Assembly: GCA_014529385.2 (NCBI GenBank)
Contig: CM043955.1
Coordinates: forward strand, 152,196,140 to 152,260,139
DNA length: 64,000 nucleotides
Source: Adiantum capillus-veneris
Lineage: Eukaryota > Streptophyta > Polypodiopsida > Polypodiales > Pteridaceae
Reading direction: 5' to 3'
Shown in pieces: positions 55,593 to 64,000 of this stretch (position 1 is its first letter; every line of letters starts with the position of its first letter). The notes beneath the pieces were generated by a model, which ran no database searches, was not told the origin of the DNA, and saw only the letters and a list, made by a program, of their open reading frames with translations. Both the position numbers and the translations under genes were made by a program.

Positions 55593-57043
55593 CAGTGCAC
55601 ATTTTTATAAAGCAAAACATATTTCAATCAAAATATGTGTCGATCAAAATATGTTTTATTCAGAGATATGCCTATAATACGGGTATACATCATCGTACAA
55701 TACCTAATTATGCGTATAATTTTTTTTGTACGGATATATAAATGCAACTTAACTTACAAACCCTACTTTTGAGAATAGAGTGGGAATCCTAGTAATGCAC
55801 ATTCTTTACTTTTGATGGAACAATCATTATCTCTGCATGTGGATTTATTGATGTGTAGCTCAAAATAGGAAAGCTGTATGAAACACACCCAAAAATCCAT
55901 CCATAAGACTCAAGATTCAAAAGATTTCCCTTCACAAGAGTAAGCCTCTCTTTTGCTCATTCAAACCCTTTTAGGTGCCCAATTTTTTTTATCATTTGGA
56001 AACCTTACTGGTCCACGAATATGGTAACCACTTTTGATCAAAAATTTAACGAGCAAGGATGCAGTATAGCTACTTGCACCAGACACGCTCTTTTCCTAGA
56101 GTGGATCAATTGGTCGACATAAATGATCGTTTGAATCTCCATAAAGAGATAAAACTAGGGCATCATAAAGGATTTTTGATGCTGTCGTGTTTTCTTTGTC
56201 TCTACCATGACTGAAGCCTTAAAATACATGAAGCAAATACAATTAAGGTAGATCTAGAATAGATATAACTTTGACATATATGATTGTAAATTGAAAAAAA
56301 AAAGGATTGCACTAAACAAAAGATCTAACAATATATAACTCCTCCCTGAAGTATGACACGGTGGTCAGCAACAGCCAAAGACAAAAAATATATTAAAACC
56401 AATCTCCTTGCAGTGCACCATGGTAGTCAGCAGCAGTCAGGGATGAAGGATTTAAAATATCTAGCCCCTCTCCATAGTGGGACATGGTGGTCAGTAACAA
56501 GCAGAGATGAGAAATTTATTGAATCTAATCAATCTATAGTGTGACGTGATGTTCAGCAACATCCAAGAGGGAAGGATACCTAGCTATCTTTGTAGTGTGA
56601 CACGGTGGTCAACTATAGCCAGACATGGAGAATCTATTAAACCAAATCTTCCTTTAGTGTGATGTAGTGGTCAACAACAACAACCACGAGGAAAGGATGC
56701 AAGATAGCTAGGCCCTCCCTGTAGTGCGATAGCTAGTCCCTCCGTGCAGTGCGACTTGGTGCTACTCCCTATAGTGCGACATGAAGGTCAACAATAGTCA
56801 AGGACAAAGCATCTAAAATCTAAACCCCCTTGTAGCATGTCATGAGGGTCAACGCAGTCAAGGACGGGTTTCTAAACTCTCTCCCTTTGCAGTGTGACAC
56901 GGGGGTCAACATAGTCAAAGAGATTGCACTAACCTGCAAACTAACACTCAAGTACAAACAAAGCTCCACAACAACAGCACTAGCAAACACAACGTCAAAG
57001 GAAAAAACATAAAATTGAAGCAAAAGTGATTACGAGACTCCTT

Positions 57044-57044
<1 letters not shown>

Positions 57045-57129
<85 letters not shown>

Positions 57130-57148
57130 CCCCCCCCCCCCCCCCCCC
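57045..57148. repeat. (CT)n microsatellite plus C tract at unit end
   Basis: About 41 CT units, then about 22 C (57127-57148). Confidence 0.96.
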
Positions 57149-57160
57149 AGATGTCAGTGT

Positions 57161-57188
57161 CCGTAACAGTTTGAACAAACTGTTGCGG
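57161..57188. repeat. Unit hairpin 5
   Basis: Arms CCGTAACAGTTT and AAACTGTTGCGG around GAAC. One non-Watson-Crick pair. Confidence 0.9.
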
Positions 57189-57400
57189 TGTCTTTTTTTA
57201 TAAAGCTAAACATATTTCAATCGAAATATGTGTCGATCAATATATGTTTTATTCAGAGATATGCCTATAATACAGGTATACATCGTAGAATACATAATTA
57301 TACATATAATTTTTGTTGTACGGATATAGAAATGCAACTTAACTTACAAATCCTAGTTTTGAGAATAGAGTGGGAATCCTAGTAATGCACATTCAATTTT

Positions 57401-60400
57401 CTTTAAGAGTAGCTATCTCTATATTGTTTAAGAGTAGCTATCAAAAGTTGCTCTTCCTCTTTCGTGAGATACATGGCTATGTAAGATGGTCTTGTTTCTT
57501 CTCCTAGTTCAGCTAGGTCAATTCTCATTGCGTTCTCAAGCCCATCATAAAATGCACCTTGTTCCCTCATTGGTTGCTAAATCACTATACATCGATCCTG
57601 GATGGTGTACTTTTTATAGTGAGAGGGTACGTCAAATTTCTTCGTATTGGACTGCTCTTCACTTTCCAGCTTAGTTTTCCAAACCTCTTTTAGTGTCCAT
57701 TTCAACTTTTAGTATTTTATTTTTTATTCAGTTTTAAATTTTTGTTGATGTTTTGGTTGTGTCCTTGGTTTCTTGTTGCTTTGATTCTTTGGATTTGGTC
57801 AAAAGTTTGTTAATTTCAACGGTTATTTGTTGGTGATTTTGTCTTAGACACAATCATCTACTCCCAGAAGCATGAGATACTATCTTTTGGTCATTAATCT
57901 AGGCATTGGTTTCTCAAATTGGTTTTGTTATTTTTTGGCTTATCTCATTTGATATTTCTTTTATCTCCTTAATTTTTGGTTAGGAAACTTGTAGAAGACT
58001 GGCTTATCTTGCTTTTCTGTGGTTTTTGTTTTTGATCTACTTGAGAGATCCTCCTCAGCATCATTCCCTAAGTCATCACTCCAAGAATCATGGAACTCAT
58101 TCTCATCATCGTCACTAAGATCTCGCACATAAACTTTGTCCACTATTCATTTGCAATCGATTGTTTTGTTAGTTTTTGTGGTTTTAGTCTACTCTTTTGG
58201 TTCCACAATAGTGTTTACCATTTGAAAGTGCATAATGTTATAACTATCTTTAACACAAAATTTTGGGGGGATTATGTCATTTACGCAAATATCTAGAGTC
58301 CCCAGTATCTGCTCCTAGCCAAAGGGTTCAAACAAATCCTCTGGAAATGGTTCCTTTACATAGTACTTATCTTCTATCAAATGCTCTAAGATACACTTTT
58401 CCTTTTTTAGGCTTCCATGCTCCCTTCATTAACCAAGCAGGCAGTTGTGTTCCTAAATTCGTAGTTACACCAAGATATTTCATTGGAGTTTGATTTACAT
58501 CTCGGTAACTATGTTCATTTGTGTCCACCTTTGTTGTTATACCCTTATGCCATAAGTAGAGATAGTCATAGCCCCAATCTTGAACCAGTTTGAGTTTACG
58601 CATGAATAGTCTTCCCAACATAACCTCAATGTTGTTGCTTTTTCCAAAACCAACTACAACAAAAGTATGCTCATACTCATTCCACAAGAAGATACAATAG
58701 TTTGTTCTTGCATTCTCAAGGGTCTCTCTGCAAATCCATGGATTCCATTGAGATGACATAACCCTCATGTTGGATTTCATATTGTGTTTCCCTACAAAGG
58801 AAGGTAAAGTTCTTAAGGTGCCCAATTTACTTTCTAAGGATACTTTCATCCTTGCATTCCCATACAATGACTATACATCCCCAGGATAAATCTCATGGTC
58901 CATGTTGATCTCCGGAGTTGGTGCTGATTACGGTGTGGCAATATCATCTTTTCTATATCTGATTGTCTCCCATAATGATTGTGACCACGGCTCGTCCTTT
59001 TCAAGAATTGACAACATCTTGTGAGAATTGGCCTCATCTATTGTGTTTGCAACCACCCTCATATCCAATGGTGCCTTGTTTGGTTGTCAATTTTGTTTTC
59101 TTTTATGGTGCTTGCGTTCTCCTTATTTGTCACATGTACAGCTCGCTCAAGGATTTTCAATGTTTTTGGCTACGTTAGAGCTTGAGCTATCTTTATGAGC
59201 CTTCTACATATTTCCATTTGTTTGGTTTCAATTTTAGGATGCGGCTATGTCAACAATCTCTGTTCTAGTATTTGGTTGTTTTTAAGCCTTTCCCGTAGGC
59301 TTGCAACATGGCATCTAAGTGTTCATTCACTTTCTCAACCAGGACAAAACCGAATAATATTGTTTTTTTGCACTTTTTTTTTGTTTTCTTGTTCATGTTT
59401 GAGTTATCCCCTTGTTTGGTTTAGTGCAATCTCCAATGATGTATTTTCCTTTAGCCTCTTTGCTCTCATTATGTCTTGTTTTTCTTTCCATGGTTTTTCT
59501 TGTGTCCTCACTGACCCACTTTCAAACTTGGTTTGTTCTAGAAGTTTTAGCTCGTCGGCCACTGATTGATTTTTAGTTTCTTCCTAAGCTTGATCTCTAG
59601 TCATCATCTTGATAGGAACTGACGGCTTTGACTCAGATCCACTCAAACATGGTAAAACCCCAATGACATTCACTGTCACTTTTTTCTTGTTGTGTGGATT
59701 CTTAGCACAATGTTGGATGCGGTGATCTATTGCACTTATCTGGACAAATATTTTTATTCATTGGCCCTTATTTGGACAAACTCATGTCCAATGGTCACCT
59801 CCACATTCATAGCACGGACCTTCCTGTTGGGCACCTGGTGGTGCTCCCATTATCTATCTTGTCCTAGGAGATTATCCTCTAGGCTTATAACTTTGGTTTT
59901 CTATGAATAGAGTGTATTTGCATTGATCATGAATTGGTTTCTCACTCTTTGAGCCACATATGAAGGTTCTCTAGCCTCATCTATGCTTTCCCAAAATGGA
60001 CTATCTTCACTATGCTATACCTTCAAGATCTAGAGGCTCCTTTCAATAATCTTTTGGTGGAATCATGAGTGGTTCTATCGGCTACGTGTATTGAACAATG
60101 GCTCTATTGTCTTGCATTAATGGAATCTATTAACCCAACACAAGTTGTACTTTGTCTTGTCCTCATGCTATATTGTTGGAACCAATCTGGTACCTCAGAG
60201 TTAGTGGCTATTGTTGAACTACTGGAGGTCCATATGGCCTTTCCCTCACATAATTCTAGTTGTAAAAGCACTCATTTGTGTATTTTTGCTCAATGGAGCA
60301 CCACTTCAATACTCTTGGATAATTTTCTACTTGTGGCTATTGTGGTCGCATATTGGGATTCTGTCTATACTTCCTTGATTACTTGATCAAAATTTTGTGT

Positions 60401-60660
60401 GATTGAAATAGTAGAATTATGTTTCATATAGCTAACTCACTAATGATTGAAGAGGTGCTGGTGGTGGTTGTGTCAGAATCTTCCGTTACCTTTCCACACG
60501 TCTTGCGATTGTCAAAACTAGATAAAAAGCTTCTCAAGTGACTTGCTTGAATGTGGTGCATGTCTTCAAGTGCAAATACTTCTTGACAGTTTAATTCCTC
60601 AAGTCGTCTATCAAAAGAGATGATATTTGACCATCCCGCGGTAACTCTCATGCATGACAT
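57401..60660 (-). pseudogene. G2-family gag-protease copy, minus strand
   Basis: In element sense: a gag start piece at 60660-60424 (ISFDRRLEELNCQEVFALED), broken gag, and two zinc knuckles near 59810-59700 (CYECGGDHW...CP and CAIDHRIQHCAKN). The protease region is at 58867-58367 (NEYEHTFVVVGFGKSNNIEV, MLGRLFMRKLKLVQDWGYDY, HSYRDVNQTP). Near 57550-57410 the start of the RT region reads GLENAMRIDLAELGEETRPS. It is truncated there by the satellite array. The knuckle arrangement resembles the last two knuckles of the young gag-protease element. Many stops and shifts. Confidence 0.75.
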
Positions 60661-61261
60661 CTCTCAATATAATTTTGAAGCAAAGCAAAGCTTCCTTCAC
60701 ATTTTACTTCTCCTTTTGCTTAAAAGCATAGATCTAAGAAATCGCTAGAAAGGGGGAAAGGGGAACACGCCTAGCACACAACAAAAATGTCTCTATATAT
60801 CCCATGGCTTTCGCAACACCCCAATCCACTAGAAAAATCCACAATTACACTAGAAAGCCACCAATTTTCACACGACCCAATGCACACACTCGTTGCAGCA
60901 CCACAAAGAAGCCCAGTCAGCCCACTCAATTCACAGCCTTCCGTACACACATCACCTCTCTCTATCTCTCTTTACACAACACGACCTCGCGGGGGGCAGG
61001 GGACACCTGCCAACACGCACCAATAATTTTCTTGCCAATTGCAGGAAATTTGAGACCTCTTGCAATGTTGCTAGGACTGTGGATCTTGGAGGTGTTAAGA
61101 AAAAGACACAGAGGTGCAAAGCACTCCTCATTTTCAGGTCTTCAAGAACCAATTCCGTTGCTCACTATCGCTCGCCCAAGCCTATGCCTAGAAAATCTCT
61201 CCCTATTCTTTTTTGTAAGTGCTACCACAAACTGGTTTTCATTGTAAAATTCTTACACTAT
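60661..61261. other. Non-coding flank
   Basis: Likely leader of the minus-strand G2 copy near 60661-60780, then unassigned sequence. The overlapping plus-strand frames in 60787-61267 look like chance openings in CA-rich DNA. Confidence 0.4.
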
Positions 61262-62214
61262 TGTTAGCAGCGGCTAACGGCTACACCAATTATGCACCAA
61301 GCTGTGGATGTGCCATACTGCACAATATTTACTTTTCATTATATAGGGCTTGGGCTCATTTAGGAGTTTCAAAGTTGTATGGGTCTAAGCTAGAGAGCTC
61401 ACTTTATCCCATAGTTGAAGGGTTTGAGGCCCAAAGCTATAAAAGAGCCCTATGCTTAATGAGAGGTCATTCTTGAGTGGTGCTCTTGAGAACTCTCTCT
61501 CTAGAGTAGCTCTTGATGGCCTAGCCTTTGAGCTTAATGCCCATGCTTAGAAGGCTAGTGCTAATCACATGTAATTAGTGTAATCCTCTCTTAATTAATC
61601 TAGTCTTCATTATGTGGTCAATCATGTTTCTCTACTTTCCTTCATTGTTTTGAAGTGTTGATCTTCTCTAATCTAACTCTTACTTATGCTAAGCTACTCC
61701 AATTAGTGGAGTCCTTATCTAACTCTCTCAATTAAGCAGAGTGGGCGTACTCGTGATTGAGGGATTAGAGTTGGCCTCTAATGGTGTGCTTGTGTGTGTG
61801 TAGGTTTAAGAAGCCTTGAGCTTAATTTGATTATGTGTGACTTGATTTGGACACCATGATTGGCATGGTTGGGGTGGCCGACTTGAATGCGATCTTGTGT
61901 GCTTAATCGTCAATTCATGTAATTAGAGTTGTGCTCCAGAGACTCCAAGATTAGTGTGTTTCACTTCGTTGCTTGATGTGTGTAGATGATTGCTTGTATT
62001 GATGCTTGATGTGCGATTAGCATTAGTTGATTTGGGATGATTTCTATTTGCATTGGAGGATGCACTCTCTTGAATCCTCTCAATATTTGCATTTGATGAC
62101 GCTCTCGCACATTCTTTGTGTGATGCCTCCAAGCCCTAGTCGGGTCATTCTCTCTCTCTCTCCGGATTGATAGATTTTGTGGGAGATTGCCTATGCTATG
62201 GCGAGCCTCCAACA
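61262..62214 (+). repeat. Athila-like 5' LTR (953 bp)
   Basis: It starts TGTTAGCAGCGGCTAACGG and ends CCTCCAACA, one base before a perfect tRNA-Asp primer site. Its ends resemble those of the LTR at 22800-23716. The matching 3' LTR must lie beyond the window. Confidence 0.75.
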
Positions 62215-62215
62215 T

Positions 62216-62233
62216 TGGCGCCGTTGCCGGGGA
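62216..62233 (+). promoter_or_regulatory. Primer binding site, tRNA-Asp type
   Basis: TGGCGCCGTTGCCGGGGA, identical to the site of the gag-protease element. Confidence 0.93.
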
Positions 62234-63957
62234 ATGGGTTGCCTACGCTAGTGGAGTTGAGGTTGCAAAAGATAAGAGTAATTTGATTACCGATTTCTTA
62301 TAATTAGGTAAAATTTGATTTGTGTGTATCATAATTAGGTTTCATTAGATGTGTATAGAGTCATTTCACCCCAAAAACCCCTAAATTCTCTTTTGATTTT
62401 GCTAATTTTTTACTAACCTTCACTAATTTTGCATCCCATTCATGCTAATTTCGTGCTAATTGTACTAATTCCATGCTAATTGTGCTAACCTAACCACTAG
62501 TTTTGATTTGGAATGTATGCTAAATCCCATTTATTGAGGAGGATCATCACTCTTAATTGCTTTAATCTATGCCTAATCATGTGATTGAGTGTTGATTTTG
62601 GTCAATTTTTGATCAATTTTGGACCGAATCGGAGTTGCACACATGTGTGTGCAATGGAGTGTCTACGCAAGAAGCAAGGACTAAGCGAGCAAGCAATCGA
62701 TTTTAAGTGGATTGACCTACTCCGTTCAATTTTTTGATTGATTAAGTTGATCCCATTGAGTTGCTAAATCATTGCTAAAATTAGGTGTGTGTGCCTAATT
62801 GATGGAATTTATGCCTAATTTGATGAAATTGGAATGCAATTGTAATCAACTAGGACACCTAAATGCTTGTAGATTGATGATTTTGCAAGAAATGTGTGTG
62901 CAAACATTAGGAATTGGCCTAATTTCATTGCTAATTGAGCAAAAAATTGGATTTGTGCACCTAATTTTTGTGTGTGTGCAATGCTAAATTGAGAGAAAAT
63001 TTGATCAATTTTTTATTAAAATTGAGTTAATTTAGCATGTATATACTCATGTATGTGTGATCAAGTGTGCAATTGATGAAATGCAATGAGTGTTTAATGA
63101 AATTTTTGCACAAATCGACGGCCTAAATTTAGGCGTGTGTGCCTAATTAATGGCCAATTATGCTTAAATTGTGAATGATTAATTGGTATTTTACCAATTA
63201 TGATGATTAATTTGGCCATATAGTTGATGTGTATGCCACAAATTGCCTTTGAGGATTGAAATATATCTCTCAATTGACGCTCAATTGTGAAAAGTTTTTT
63301 CCATGCTAATGATTGATCAAGATGAACATGGCAATGTTACATTCATTTGTGTGTAATTGTGACTAAAATTCACTCATATCGAGCCATGAAAATCCCAAAT
63401 GATAAACCTAATTGGGGTTGAGTGATTGCGGATATCAAATATGAGCAACTGAGTTGCAATGATTATGAAGGGAGATCCAATTGGCAATTGAGATGAAATT
63501 TATGAAATTTATGAAGGGAGATCCAATTGCAACTGAGTTGCAATGATTATGAAGGGAGATCCAATTGGCAATTGAGATGAAATTTATGCACATCATTTTT
63601 TGAATTCAAAATTAGGACATTTTAGTGCATGAATAATCCAATAAATGAAAGTTTCGAAGGAATTGAATGAAAATGAATAAAAATAGTTGAGGCATTTCGA
63701 TCCTTGTGTGCAAAGGATTGTGCATCTCGATCAAGAATTGCAAACTTTCTTTTATGATGATCAATTGCTCTGAAGAAATGTGCTTGTAAAGCGGACCCAA
63801 TCCCACTTTCAAAGACACACACAATACTTAGCGTCCATGCGAACCTCTTTTTAAAAGGATGTTTATAATAATAATAACTTTTTAAAAAAAGGAGTTAGGC
63901 TCGTTTTGGACCTGCCATTTTTTGGACCTGCCACCTTTCGGCCTGGATTGGCGCTCA

Positions 63958-63960
<3 letters not shown>
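62234..63960 (+). other. Long untranslated leader of the Athila-like element
   Basis: There is no gag yet. It is rich in TGCTAATT- and CCTAATT-type words. An 85-bp period duplication (GCAACTGAGTTGCAATGATT at 63446 and about 63528) and a nearby GAAGGGAGATCCAATTG repeat are present. Confidence 0.6.

Positions 63961-64000
<40 letters not shown>
63961..64000. repeat. (AC)n microsatellite at the window end
   Basis: 20 AC units, continuing past the window edge. Confidence 0.97.

Larger units (their letters stand above)
50378..57400. repeat. Tandem array of about 1.5-kb units with internal 60-bp subrepeats
   Basis: A partial unit (50378-51010), four full units (about 51011-52502, 52503-54070, 54071-55551, 55552-57148) and a partial last unit (57149-57400). 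Each full unit has a hairpin, an AT-rich block with a second inverted repeat (ACATATTTCAATCGAAATATGT-like), conserved unique sequence, and a block of about 60-bp subrepeats (core CAGTG.GAC..GGTGGTCA.CAACA.CCA). A (CT)n tract closes each unit. It ends against G2 sequence at about 57400. Confidence 0.92.

Noticed and set aside
60787-61267. Overlapping plus-strand ORFs of 79-147 codons
   Set aside because: Several frames are open together in CA-rich sequence, with no recognisable motif.

Overview
The window looks like intergenic, repeat-packed nuclear DNA of a land plant with a large genome. No ordinary host gene could be supported. What is recognisable is almost entirely transposable elements: Ty3/Gypsy LTR retrotransposons (including a dual-RNase-H, Tat-like lineage and elements with an Athila/Tat-type tRNA-Asp primer site), a Copia-type LTR family with a tRNA-iMet primer site, a broken hAT transposase, a long satellite-like array and many GA/CT microsatellites. 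Most coding remnants carry nonsense codons and frameshifts. I cannot tell from sequence alone whether the host is a gymnosperm, fern, lycophyte or angiosperm.

Layout. 0-15.2 kb: a minus-strand Tat-like Ty3/Gypsy element. Its gag-protease (9769-8054), RT (7902-6817), two RNase H domains (6782-5778) and integrase (5735-4572) lie between two long direct repeats (about 566-4543 and 10782-15197). A purine tract, a primer-site-like motif and an extra ORF before gag are visible. The long repeats contain older nested debris, namely an integrase fragment and gag fragments of another family (called C here). 15.2-15.86 kb: a Copia-type LTR (family D), minus strand, with a tandemly duplicated U3 end. 16.2-20.9 kb: an element end, a large GA microsatellite, a broken protein-kinase-like gene and a second broken ORF. 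20.9-22.8 kb: a minisatellite, then an RT/RNase H fragment of a second Gypsy family (called G2 here).

22.8-38.6 kb: an LTR, primer site and long leader with three evenly spaced palindromes, leading into G2 gag. G2 gag is interrupted by the best preserved object in the window, an 8.9-kb minus-strand LTR retrotransposon (26886-35777). It has near-identical LTRs, a perfect 5-bp target duplication (TATGG), a tRNA-Asp primer site, a polypurine tract, and open gag (910 codons) and protease (about 800 codons) frames, but no reverse transcriptase, RNase H or integrase. G2 gag, protease and integrase remnants resume after it.

38.6-43.6 kb: C-family LTR/leader/gag interrupted by a D-family 5' LTR, whose R-U5-primer-site-leader segment is present three times in tandem. 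44.2-48 kb: a minisatellite, an element end similar to that at 16.2 kb, and a broken hAT transposase with a BED-type finger. 48.7-49.4 kb: a possible LTR. 50.4-57.4 kb: an array of about 1.5-kb units, each built from about 60-bp subrepeats, a CT tract and a conserved hairpin. 57.4-60.7 kb: a second G2 copy on the minus strand. 61.26-64 kb: an Athila-like LTR, perfect tRNA-Asp primer site and untranslated leader, running off the window.

The most notable items are the young gag-protease-only retrotransposon nested in a possible relative, the satellite array whose hairpin changes in a compensatory way between units, the palindromic leader, the Copia family with tandem LTR junctions, and the kinase-like pseudogene that shares an element end with a hAT transposon.
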